Below are positions 52,300-60,542 of a DNA stretch of 64,000 bases, one piece after another. A model generated the notes under the pieces. That model saw only the letters and a program-made list of their open reading frames with translations. It was not told where the DNA came from and ran no database searches. The position numbers and the translations under genes are program-made. Origin of the DNA: CALEMW01 sp035447065 (GTDB taxonomy: Bacteria > Krumholzibacteriota > Krumholzibacteriia > LZORAL124-64-63); the NCBI GenBank assembly GCA_035447065.1, contig DAOTGJ010000008.1, positions 44,429 through 108,428 on the forward strand. The letters run 5' to 3'. Each line of letters begins with the position of its first letter. The stretch's first letter is position 1.

Positions 52300-53358
52300 C
52301 TACCCGTTCTTCAACGACGCCATGTCGATGGAGAACCTGTACTTCACATCGGACTTGAGCAGCCGCTCGTAGGCCTCGTTGATCTTCTGGATGGGGATGA
52401 CCTCCACGTCGGCCGTGATGCCGTGCTTCCCGCAGAAGTCCAGCATTTCCTGGGTCTCCGCGATGCCGCCGATGAGCGAGCCCGACAGGCTCCGCCGCCC
52501 CATCAGCAGGGCGAACGACGACACCTGCAGCGGCTTCTCCGGCGCGCCCACCAGGGTCATGTTGCCGTCCAGGGTGAGCAGATGGAGGTAGGCGTTGATG
52601 TCGTGATCGGCCGACACGGTGTCCAGGATGAAGTCGAAGCTGTAGGCGTGCTGCGCCATGGCCTCGGGGTCGCGGGAATTGACCACCTCGTGGGCGCCCA
52701 GGCGCAGGGCGTCGTCCACCTTGGACGGCGACGTGGTGAACACCACCACGTGGGCCCCGAACGCCCGCGCGAACTTCACGCCCATGTGGCCCAGGCCGCC
52801 CAGGCCCACCACGCCCACCTTCTGACCCTCGCGCACGTTCCAGTGGCGCATGGGCGAGTAGGTGGTGATGCCCGCGCAGAGCAGCGGCGCCACGCCGGCC
52901 AGCTCCAGGTTCTCCGGCACCCGCAGCACGAACCGCTGGTCCACCACGATGCTCTCGCTGTAGCCGCCGTAGGTCACGCCGCCCAGGTGCTTGTCCGGAC
53001 CGTTGTAGGTGAACACGGCGCCGGGACAGAACTGCTCCATGTCCTTCTTGCAGTTGGGGCAGGAGTGGTCCGAATCCACAAGGCAGCCCACGCCCACCAG
53101 GTCGCCCACGGCGTGGGCGGACACGTCGGCGCCCACCGCGGTCACGCGGCCCACGATCTCGTGGCCGGGCACGCAGGGGTACACGGTGGGCATCATGTCG
53201 GCCCACTCGTTGCGCACGGTGTGCAGGTCGGAGTGGCAGACGCCGCAGTAGAGGATCTCGATGCGGACGTCGGTGGCGGTGGGTTCGCGGCGCTCGATGA
53301 CGTCGGCGGCCAGCGGGGCGGTGGCGGCGGCGGCGGAGTAGGCTTTGGCTCGGGACAT
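52300..53358 (-). CDS. Zinc-dependent NAD(P) alcohol dehydrogenase (AdhC/YahK-like)
   Basis: 352 residues, a medium-chain dehydrogenase of the cinnamyl-alcohol dehydrogenase group. Catalytic zinc ligands Cys39 (CGVCHSD), His62-Glu63 (GHEIVG) and Cys162 region; structural zinc cysteines CLVDSDHSCPNCKKDMEQFC. NADP-binding GLGGLGHMGVKFA. Reduces aldehydes or oxidises alcohols. GGAGGAG before ATG 53358. The upstream region to 53731 is a 373-bp divergent control region shared with the ATP-citrate-lyase-like genes and contains a structured segment at 53489-53586. Confidence 0.92.
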   Translation of the reverse strand: MSRAKAYSAAAATAPLAADVIERREPTATDVRIEILYCGVCHSDLHTVRNEWADMMPTVYPCVPGHEIVGRVTAVGADVSAHAVGDLVGVGCLVDSDHSCPNCKKDMEQFCPGAVFTYNGPDKHLGGVTYGGYSESIVVDQRFVLRVPENLELAGVAPLLCAGITTYSPMRHWNVREGQKVGVVGLGGLGHMGVKFARAFGAHVVVFTTSPSKVDDALRLGAHEVVNSRDPEAMAQHAYSFDFILDTVSADHDINAYLHLLTLDGNMTLVGAPEKPLQVSSFALLMGRRSLSGSLIGGIAETQEMLDFCGKHGITADVEVIPIQKINEAYERLLKSDVKYRFSIDMASLKNG

Positions 53359-53488
53359 GGGGGCTCCTCCACAGGGTCCGGGGTTCAAGCGGGTTCGTCC
53401 TGAGATCTGGGATTTCAGCGATGGTCTCCTCGGCACCGTCCAGGGCCGGGACGCATCCCATAGTAAGTCCATAATGCTGCACGGACAG

Positions 53489-53586
53489 GGGTGGATCCTG
53501 CCTCTTCCATGCCTGATCCTCGCAGCCCGGCGAAGATCCACCCATCGCGACGACCAACGCCCGTCCGGATCGCCTCCCGGACGGGC
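53489..53586. promoter_or_regulatory. Structured segment in the divergent region
   Basis: Nested inverted repeats: GGGTGGATC (53489-53497) with GATCCACCC (53535-53543), and CTGC/GCAG inside; then a 10-bp hairpin GCCCGTCCGG/CCGGACGGGC (53559-53586) with an 8-nt loop. This could be a 5' leader of the dehydrogenase mRNA (minus strand), a terminator-like element, or a small RNA. No known riboswitch class was recognised. Confidence 0.4.
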
Positions 53587-53635
53587 CTCTTGAAAACGAA
53601 TGACCTGTTGCAACGATAATTTATTAACAATGTTC

Positions 53636-53665
53636 TTGAATAGACGCCTCCGAATGTCCTAAGAT
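53636..53665 (+). promoter_or_regulatory. Promoter of the ATP-citrate-lyase-like operon
   Basis: TTGAAT (53636-53641) and TAAGAT (53660-53665), 18 bp apart, in a locally AT-rich stretch, leaving an about 60-nt leader to ATG 53732. A GTTGCAAC palindrome (53607-53614) lies just upstream, the core of the 40028-40043 operator. Confidence 0.5.
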
Positions 53666-53731
53666 GACAGGGTTCGAGCGCTGCTCCCGCGGCGGCCCCG
53701 CCCCCAACCTCCGGATCCCCCGAGGACATTC

Positions 53732-54994
53732 ATGCAAATCTCCGGCCTGAGATATGGGGCCCAGGTCCTGGGTCTCGTGGACTTTCCCCATCCGGAATTC
53801 CTGACCGGCGGCGCCACCAACGGCGAGATCCGCGACCTGCTGGCCCGTTACGGGAAGATCGTGGCCAAGCCGGTCTTCTACTCCGCGGTGGGCAAGAAGG
53901 GCAAGGCGGGCCTGGTGCGGGTGGTGGACAACCTGCCCGACGCCCTGGCCGCCAAACGCGACCTCTACTTCACATCGCTGGGCGAGGGCCGGCGGAAGGT
54001 GCAGGCCAACGGTGTGACCTTCGAGGCCTTCATCCCCTCGGAGATCGAGGTCTACTTCTCCATCACCGAGAGCACGCGGCTGCGGCGGCCCCAGTTCACC
54101 ATCTCGCCGTGGGGCGGCGTGGAGATCGAGTCGTTGGAGCAGGACAGGATCCACACGGGCTGGATCGATCCCTTCATCGGGCTGAAGAGCTTCGACCTCA
54201 CCAACGCGCTGCGCGACACGGGCTGCCCGCCCCGCTTCATCAGTCCGCTGGTGCAGCACCTGCCCAAGCTTTGGGACCTGTACGACAGCTACGGCCTGAG
54301 CACCATCGAGATCAACCCGCTGCGCATCCGGCGCGAGGGCGGGCGCTACATCCCGCTGGCCTGCGACATCAAGGCGGCCTTCGACCAGGACAATCCCGCC
54401 TCGCGGCGCATCGGCCTGCCGGAGACCATCTTCCAGACGGACATCTCCGCCTTCGAGCAGGAGATCAACATGCTGCGCACCTACCAGGGGCAGAGCGACG
54501 TGCTGGAGCTCAATCCCGACGGCAGCATCCTGCCCTTCATGTTCGGCGGCGGCGCCAACTCCGCGGCCACCGAGACCCTGGGGCAGCGCGCCATCTTCGC
54601 CAGCGACTTCGGCGGCAACCCGCCCTACGAGAAGATGTACGAGATCGCGCGCATCAGCTTCCGGCACCATCTGGAGAGCGCCAACGTGCTGCTGCTGATC
54701 GGCGGCAAGGCCAACAACACGGACATCTACGTGACCTTCCGCGGCATCTTCGACGCCCTGCGCGACCACATGACCGAGCACGGGCACCACCCGCTCTACG
54801 TGGTGGTGGGGCGCGGCGGGCCCAACCTAGTGTCGGGCATGGTCTACGCCCGCGACATCCTGGACAGCCTCAAGCTGCCCTACCGGTTCTTCGGCTCCGA
54901 CACCTCCATGATCCGCACCCTGGAGTACGCTTGCCGCGTGGACGACTGGTGGACGTTGGAAGGCAAGGACCGCTACCTGGAGGTGACGGCGTGA
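53732..54994 (+). CDS. ATP-citrate-lyase-like ATP-grasp/citrate-binding subunit
   Basis: 420 residues. N-terminal ATP-grasp-type part (GKIVAKPVFYSAVGKKGKAGLVRV, TFEAFIPSEIEVYFSITES), with STIEINPLRI in the middle, then the citrate-binding part FMFGGGANSAATETLG and VLLLIGGKANNTDIYVTF, with VVVGRGGPNLVSGM. Both parts fit the small (AclB-like) subunit of ATP-citrate lyase. It makes citryl-CoA or acetyl-CoA and oxaloacetate together with the following protein. GAGGA precedes ATG. It overlaps the next gene by four bases (GTGA). The family assignment is confident; whether it serves reductive TCA or cytosolic acetyl-CoA supply is not. Confidence 0.82.
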   Translation: MQISGLRYGAQVLGLVDFPHPEFLTGGATNGEIRDLLARYGKIVAKPVFYSAVGKKGKAGLVRVVDNLPDALAAKRDLYFTSLGEGRRKVQANGVTFEAFIPSEIEVYFSITESTRLRRPQFTISPWGGVEIESLEQDRIHTGWIDPFIGLKSFDLTNALRDTGCPPRFISPLVQHLPKLWDLYDSYGLSTIEINPLRIRREGGRYIPLACDIKAAFDQDNPASRRIGLPETIFQTDISAFEQEINMLRTYQGQSDVLELNPDGSILPFMFGGGANSAATETLGQRAIFASDFGGNPPYEKMYEIARISFRHHLESANVLLLIGGKANNTDIYVTFRGIFDALRDHMTEHGHHPLYVVVGRGGPNLVSGMVYARDILDSLKLPYRFFGSDTSMIRTLEYACRVDDWWTLEGKDRYLEVTA

Positions 54995-57735
54995 GGCAGC
55001 TCCACACCAAGCCCTTCCCCTACTACGTGGGCATCTACTCCCTGGAGGAGCTGGTCACGTCGGACTCGCGGGTGTGCGTGATCAACATCCTGGGCGCCGA
55101 GAGCCGCAAGGTCACGCCCGTGAGCCACGAGTATTCCGGCGGCAACGTGGTGGCCGGCGTGCAGTACGGCCGCGAGGGCAAGCTGGAGACCGCGCTGGGC
55201 GACATCCCGGTGTATCCCAGCGTGCGCGACGTGATGAAGGCCGGACATCGCTTCGACACCGGCGTGATCTACCTGCCGCCCCTGGCGGTGGCGCAGGCGG
55301 TGAGCGAGCTGGTGAGCTCCAACGAGGAGCTCAGGCGCATCGTGATCGTGACGGAGAAGGTCTCCACGGCCGACTCGCGCAACATCCGCGTGCTGTGCCA
55401 GGAGTTCGGCGTGGACGTGGTGGGCTGCAACTGCCTGGGCGTGGCCAACGTGTGGGACAACGTGCGCGTGGGCGGCGCCCTGGGCGGCGACGACCCGCAG
55501 CTCACCCTGCGCAAGGGCTCGGTGGCCATCCACAGCAACAGCGGCAACTTCACCACCACCATGGCGGAGTACCTGCTCACCGAGGGCTTCGGCCTCACCA
55601 CCGCGGTCAGCTCCGGCAAGGACGTCTACATCCACTTCGCGCTGCCGGAGTTCCTCTACGCCGCGCAGAACGATCCGCGCACCAAGGCCGTGGCCCTCTA
55701 CGTGGAGCCGGGCGGCTACTACGAGAAGATGGCGCTGGAGATGATCGCCGAGCGGAAGTTCGGCTTCAGCAAGCCCATCGTGGTCTGCGTGACCGGGCGC
55801 TGGAAGAAGGACATCGGCCGCAGCTGCGGCCACGCCGGCGCCCTGGCCGGCAGCGGCGACGACGCCCTGAGCAAGGAACGCTGGTTCGACGACTACTTCG
55901 GCGTGCCGTGCTTCGATCCCGACGCGCCGCGGGTGAGCCGGCGCGGCGTGCGTGTGGCCTCCATCCAGCAGGTGCCCGCGGCCATGAAGGCGGTGTTCGA
56001 CGCCATCGGCGAGCAGCCCGACTTCGAGCCCCGCGGCGACCTGAACCTCAAGCCCTGGCTGGGCGACAACCTGCTGCCCCTGCCCGAGCCTCTGGACGTG
56101 CCCCTGGCGGAGCCGCCCGAGCCCCACGCCGCCACCCTGCGCGAGATCAACCGCCAGGTGGGCGCCCAGTACCTGCGCCGGAGCATGCGCAACACCTCCG
56201 GGGCCTCGCGCCTGGACCCGGACTCCATGGTCGCCTCGCTCCACGGCCGCTCCATCCTAGAGCTGTCGGAGCGCTCGGTGGAGGAGAACGTCTACTTCTC
56301 CCTGGCCAAGATGATGCCCGACGCCAAGGACCTGCCCACGGTCAACCTGCTGCTCAACCTCTTCCTCAAGCTGGACGACGGGGAGATGGACGCCGTGCTG
56401 CGGGCCCGCGCCAACGACGCCACGCCCAACGCCGCCCTGGCGTCGGGCCTGGCCGCCCTGGGCGACGCGCCGCTGCTGGCGCGCACCCGCCGCCAGGCCG
56501 CCCTGATCATCGACCTCATCCGCGCCCACGGCATCGACGAGAAGACGGCCGGCTATCCCGACGCCTTCCACGCGGCCGTGGCCGAGAGCTGCCTGCACGA
56601 CGATCCCGGCGCCCCGTGCTGCCCGGGCGCGTCGACCGAGGTGACGGAGTTCCTGCGCGGCGAGGTGCTCCGGAGCACCAAGGACTGCACCGCGCTGAAG
56701 GTGTGCCAGGCCATCCTGCGGCAGGCCGAGGCGGAGGGGCGCCACGTGCGCGACCTGCAGGCCTTCCTGCTGGCGGCCATGACGGTGTGCGTGTTCTGGC
56801 AGCCCATGCTGCTCAAGCGCATGTCGCGCCGCACGGTGGAGGACGCCGCGGGCTACCTGTTCCTGATCGCGCGGCAGTACGCCTACGCGGTGATCGATCC
56901 GTCCACCAACACCGCCTGGCAGCGCCTCACCGGTCCGTTGCTCTCGGGACTGACGGGCAGCTTCACCGTGAACGCCTTCCGCATCGCTTTCGGGCGCGAC
57001 CCCGAGGACACGGACCTCACGGAGTTCCGCTACCTCATCGGCCTGACCCTGAGCAACGGCGCCGGCACCATCAGCGCCAAGGGCGCCAAGGAGAGCGTGA
57101 GCGCCCGCAACCACCTCTCCATGGTCTACGTGGGCTTCCTGGCCAACACCGGCCTGGCCCACGGCGGCAACGGGTTCGAGGCGGTGCGCTTCCTGCTCCG
57201 CTACTTCGTCGACTCGGGGCTTGACGATCCCGACGGCAACGCCTCCGGCGTGGACCTGTCCGCCCTGGCCGACCGCGCCGTGCGCGACTACGCCGAGTTC
57301 AAGGACCGGGCCAAGGCGGCCGGCAACCTGCGCGTGGAGCCCATCCCCTGCATCAACCATCCGGTGTTCAAGGGCAGCGCCGTGAACATCGACCCTCGCG
57401 AGGACTTCGTGCGCGGCAAGCTGCGCGAGGCCGGCGTGGGCAACGCGTTCCTGGACTTCTACCATCACCTGGTGAAGGGGCTGTACCGCGAGGGCGTGAC
57501 CCGCAACGTGTTCTGCGTGAACATCGACGCGGTGCTGGCCTGCATGGCGCTGAAGCTGGTGTGGGGCGACCTGGCGGCGGGGACCACGGACGAGCGGCGC
57601 ATCGCCGACCTGGTCTTCACGCTCTTCCTCTACGGGCGCGCGGTGGGCGTGACGGCGGAGATCGCCGACCACCGCGACCGCGGCACGGACCTGGACTGCC
57701 GCACGCCGCTGTCGGAGCTGGAGTTCGTGCTCTGA
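54991..57735 (+). CDS. ATP-citrate-lyase-like large subunit: CoA-ligase plus citrate-synthase-like domains
   Basis: 914 residues, larger than the about 600 expected for AclA. Residues 1-340 are the CoA-binding and ligase part: GGNVVAGVQYG near the start and the phosphohistidine motif GHAGALAGS with His281. Residues about 350-560 are a poorly recognised all-helical linker (ASGLAALGDAPLLARTRRQAALIIDLIRAHG). The C-terminal part (about 560-914) is citrate-synthase-like, with NGAGTISAKGAKESVSARNHLSMVYVGFLANTGLAHGGNGFEA near 690-730, where GGxxGAL-type sites sit in citryl-CoA lyases. Operon with the preceding gene, GTG start at 54991. Followed by a strong bidirectional terminator. Confidence 0.82.
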   Translation: MRQLHTKPFPYYVGIYSLEELVTSDSRVCVINILGAESRKVTPVSHEYSGGNVVAGVQYGREGKLETALGDIPVYPSVRDVMKAGHRFDTGVIYLPPLAVAQAVSELVSSNEELRRIVIVTEKVSTADSRNIRVLCQEFGVDVVGCNCLGVANVWDNVRVGGALGGDDPQLTLRKGSVAIHSNSGNFTTTMAEYLLTEGFGLTTAVSSGKDVYIHFALPEFLYAAQNDPRTKAVALYVEPGGYYEKMALEMIAERKFGFSKPIVVCVTGRWKKDIGRSCGHAGALAGSGDDALSKERWFDDYFGVPCFDPDAPRVSRRGVRVASIQQVPAAMKAVFDAIGEQPDFEPRGDLNLKPWLGDNLLPLPEPLDVPLAEPPEPHAATLREINRQVGAQYLRRSMRNTSGASRLDPDSMVASLHGRSILELSERSVEENVYFSLAKMMPDAKDLPTVNLLLNLFLKLDDGEMDAVLRARANDATPNAALASGLAALGDAPLLARTRRQAALIIDLIRAHGIDEKTAGYPDAFHAAVAESCLHDDPGAPCCPGASTEVTEFLRGEVLRSTKDCTALKVCQAILRQAEAEGRHVRDLQAFLLAAMTVCVFWQPMLLKRMSRRTVEDAAGYLFLIARQYAYAVIDPSTNTAWQRLTGPLLSGLTGSFTVNAFRIAFGRDPEDTDLTEFRYLIGLTLSNGAGTISAKGAKESVSARNHLSMVYVGFLANTGLAHGGNGFEAVRFLLRYFVDSGLDDPDGNASGVDLSALADRAVRDYAEFKDRAKAAGNLRVEPIPCINHPVFKGSAVNIDPREDFVRGKLREAGVGNAFLDFYHHLVKGLYREGVTRNVFCVNIDAVLACMALKLVWGDLAAGTTDERRIADLVFTLFLYGRAVGVTAEIADHRDRGTDLDCRTPLSELEFVL

Positions 57736-57753
57736 GGGGCCTGCAACGAGAAA

Positions 57754-57792
57754 GGGCGGCCCGATCCCGACGTGCGTCGGCTCGGGCCGCCC
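57754..57792. terminator. Bidirectional terminator between convergent genes
   Basis: Outer arms GGGCGGCCCGA (57754-57764) and TCGGGCCGCCC (57782-57792), 11 bp perfect, with an inner CCGACG-TG-CGTCGG hairpin. Lies between stops at 57735 and 57817. Confidence 0.75.
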
Positions 57793-57816
57793 CGCTCCTG
57801 ACTCTCCGCGGCCGTC

Positions 57817-58557
57817 CTACCGGAACAACGCCTTCACCGAGCTCATGGTCATGCTCTCGTTGGGCACCGGCGACAGCGCCTGCACGATGACCACCATGTC
57901 GTTGTAGTCGTTGTCCGTCTGCTGGCCCAGCACGCCGCCGTAGTCCAGGTCCTCCCAGGCCAGGACGAAGGTCGGCGTGCCGTCGAACAGATGCGTAACG
58001 TTGTAGATCAGGCACTGGGGGTCGCCGTCCACGGGCGCGTGCAGCGCCGTCGAACCGTCGGGTCCCAGATCGTTGTAGAAGCGGTTGGTGTAGAACACCT
58101 CGGGCTCCGGCGCGTTGACGCCGGCGTCCAGCGGGCCGTTGGGGTTCATGTAGAACCCGAAGCGCGTGAGGCCGGTGGGCAGGTCCACCACGGTGTTCTC
58201 GCCGGCGCTCAGACCGCCGTCGATGACCACGCCGTCGCCCACGCCGTCGATGGCCGGGGCGGCCAGCAGGTCCTCCGCGTACCAGCCCATGGTGTTGCGG
58301 TTGCTGTTGCCGGCGATCTCGCGGATCACCAGGCTCTTGATGGACGCGTCCTCCCAGTAGGGCGGATCGGCGTCGCCGGGCAGGAAGCCTTCGTAGTCCT
58401 TGGCGGCGTCGATGACGCCCGGACCGAACTCGGCGTCCAGGATGTCCTGGAGGGACACCCCGTCCCAGGACGAGCCCCAGGAGACCTCGAAGGCGGCTTG
58501 GGCCGTCGGCCCTGCAAGGGCGAGGACGGCGAGGGTGGCGAGAGCAAGGCGTGGCAT
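57817..58557 (-). CDS. Secreted DUF4114-like protein with KALFR tail
   Basis: 246 residues from ATG 58557 (AAGGAG six bases upstream). Signal peptide about 1-22. The end FVLAWEDLDYGGVLGQQTDNDYNDMVVIVQA near the C-terminus is the DUF4114 motif (E-D-L-x-x-x-D-N-D-Y-N-D), found in secreted proteins of many bacteria and often placed just before a sorting tail. The exact C-terminus MSSVKALFR matches the short tails of 7044-7445 and 13169-13618. Possibly calcium-binding through the Asp/Asn cluster. Function unknown; probably exported and anchored. Confidence 0.8.
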   Translation of the reverse strand: MPRLALATLAVLALAGPTAQAAFEVSWGSSWDGVSLQDILDAEFGPGVIDAAKDYEGFLPGDADPPYWEDASIKSLVIREIAGNSNRNTMGWYAEDLLAAPAIDGVGDGVVIDGGLSAGENTVVDLPTGLTRFGFYMNPNGPLDAGVNAPEPEVFYTNRFYNDLGPDGSTALHAPVDGDPQCLIYNVTHLFDGTPTFVLAWEDLDYGGVLGQQTDNDYNDMVVIVQALSPVPNESMTMSSVKALFR

Positions 58558-58800
58558 ATCGACTCCTTCGGTGCGGATGGAGTCCCCCACGGCGTTATCG
58601 GCAGGTCCCCGGAGAACTTGAGCGGCTTTTCCGGAGAGGGGCGATTTTTCCCGAACGACCTGTCCCGCAACGAGATGAACGCCTCAAGACATCCCGATCC
58701 GGGGCGCCGTGGGCCCATCGGGCCCGCAACCGCGCCAGGCATCCTGCGTAGGGCCCTGGTTCCCTCATCGTTTCCCAACGCCCCGCCGCGGAGGACCTCC

Positions 58801-59997
58801 ATGACGCGCTCCGTCGTCGCCGTGACCCTGCTCCCGCTGCTGACCCTCGCGGCCGTCGCCGCGCCCGCGCCCCGCATGGATGCGGACGGCCCCGCCGACG
58901 GCACCGCCACCCTGGAGCTGAAGGAGCTCTGGCGCGCCGGCGGCGAGGACGGCGAGATCCTCTTCGGACGCATCACGGACGTGGACCGCGGTCCCGACGG
59001 CGAGATCTACGTGCTGGACAACCAGCTCTGCCAGGTGGAGGTCTTCGGTCCGGACGGCGAGCACCGCCGCACGCTGAGCCGGCAGGGCGACGGACCCGGC
59101 GAGGTGCGGCAGCCCATCGGCACGGTGCTGCTGCCGGGCGGGCTGGTGGGCATCGGCGCCGGGTTCCCGGGGCAGCTGGTCCTGCTGCGCGCCGACGGCA
59201 CGCCGGTGGCCACGCGCCATCCCATCGGCGAGCCCGCCGAAGGCAACATCGGCGTCATGATCAGCCTGGACGCCGGCGGCGGCCTGCTGGCGGCCACGGG
59301 CGGGCGCCTGGTCTTCGAGACGCCGGAGACCAGCTACACCGAGCGCTTCCTGGCCGTGGGCGACGCCGACGGCGACGAGTTCACCCGCATCCTGCAGCGC
59401 CGCACGCCCATCGATCCCACCGGCCGCACGTGGGACGAGCGCGCCGACTACTACATCGACGGGCGCTGGGCCCTGGACGCCCACGGCCGGATCTACGTGC
59501 CCATGGAGCGCGACCGCTACGTGGTCTCCGTGTTCGACCGTCACGGCGAGCCCCTGGCCGCCTTCGGCCGCGAGCTGGAGCCGCGGCGGCGGACCGACGC
59601 CGACAAGGACCGGGCCACCCCCGTCATCAACGTCCGCGGCGAACGGAACGCCGACCACTGGGACATCTGCGACACCGACCCCGCCATCGCCCGCATCATG
59701 ATCGACCCGGACGACGGCCTGGTCTGGGTGCTCACGCCCAACGGCGCCTTCGACCAGCCCGACGGCGTGCTGCAGACGTGGGACGTCTTCACCCCCGAGG
59801 GCGAGTTCCTGAAGCGCGTGGCCATCCCGCTGGGGCACCGCATGCGCGAGGGGACCTGCCATCTGGTGGGCGACGGGATGCTGGTGGTGGTGCGGGGCAC
59901 GGGGACGGCGTTCAACGCGGAGGCGGAGACGGAGGAAGGTGCGGAGGAACCGGAGCCGCTGGAGGTGATCTGCTTCCGCATCACGGGGCGGAACTGA
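58801..59997 (+). CDS. Secreted 6-bladed beta-propeller protein
   Basis: 398 residues. Signal peptide about 1-22. Repeated blades of about 45 residues of NHL/6-bladed type: ITDVDRGPDGEIYVLDNQLCQVEVFGPDGEHRRTLSRQGDGPGEVRQP is a typical unit, and similar ones follow at about 170-230 and 270-320. The ending EVICFRITGRN closes the last blade. No catalytic motif. Divergent from the DUF4114-like gene, 243 bp apart. GAGGAC precedes the ATG. Likely a periplasmic or surface-bound binding protein. Confidence 0.8.
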   Translation: MTRSVVAVTLLPLLTLAAVAAPAPRMDADGPADGTATLELKELWRAGGEDGEILFGRITDVDRGPDGEIYVLDNQLCQVEVFGPDGEHRRTLSRQGDGPGEVRQPIGTVLLPGGLVGIGAGFPGQLVLLRADGTPVATRHPIGEPAEGNIGVMISLDAGGGLLAATGGRLVFETPETSYTERFLAVGDADGDEFTRILQRRTPIDPTGRTWDERADYYIDGRWALDAHGRIYVPMERDRYVVSVFDRHGEPLAAFGRELEPRRRTDADKDRATPVINVRGERNADHWDICDTDPAIARIMIDPDDGLVWVLTPNGAFDQPDGVLQTWDVFTPEGEFLKRVAIPLGHRMREGTCHLVGDGMLVVVRGTGTAFNAEAETEEGAEEPEPLEVICFRITGRN

Positions 59998-60086
59998 TAC
60001 AGGAGCCCAGACATCTTGTTTTCCGGTCAGCCCGATGGTAGGATGGTCCGAGGTCCCAAACCTCCCCCTGCCAGGAGCGCACCGCC

Positions 60087-60512
60087 ATGAAGCGCACGAT
60101 CCTCACCGCCCTCGCCCTGTTCGCCCTCGCCTCCGCCGCCGCGGCCGCCGACCCCTGCGCGCCCGGCGAGTACGGTCCCGGCGGCATGACCCCCTGCACC
60201 CCTTGCGACCCCGGCTTCATCAGCCCGTTCGAGGGCGCCGAGGCCTGCGAGCCCTGCGCCGTGGGGACCTTCCAGAACCAGGCCGGCGCCGTGGCGTGCA
60301 TGGAGTGCCCCCAGGGCACCTACCAGAACCAGGTGGGCTCGGTGGCCTGCATGGACTGCCCCGAAGGCTCCATCGCGCCGTTCACCGGCGCGGCCCAGTG
60401 CGAGCCCTGCCCGCCGGGCTTCACGTCGGACCCCACCCACACGCAGTGCGTGGAGGAGGCCGTGGCCACGCAGCGCATGGGGATGGGGATGCTGAAGTCC
60501 GGGTACCTGTAG
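60087..60512 (+). CDS. Secreted cysteine-rich repeat protein (ephrin-receptor/GCC2-like)
   Basis: 141 residues with signal peptide about 1-21. Four tandem repeats of the form C-x-x-C-x-x-G-[TFY]-x-x-x-x-G-x-x-x-C, for example CAPGEYGPGGMTPC, CDPGFISPFEGAEAC, CAVGTFQNQAGAVAC and CPQGTYQNQVGSVAC. These match the Cys-rich repeats of ephrin-type receptors and GCC2/GCC3 domains, with disulfides expected in the periplasm or outside. The end GMGMLKSGYL weakly resembles the short C-terminal tail of other small secreted proteins. CAGGAG precedes ATG. Function unknown. Confidence 0.75.
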   Translation: MKRTILTALALFALASAAAAADPCAPGEYGPGGMTPCTPCDPGFISPFEGAEACEPCAVGTFQNQAGAVACMECPQGTYQNQVGSVACMDCPEGSIAPFTGAAQCEPCPPGFTSDPTHTQCVEEAVATQRMGMGMLKSGYL

Positions 60513-60542
60513 GCGACGGCCCCGCCGCACGGCCCCTTCCGC

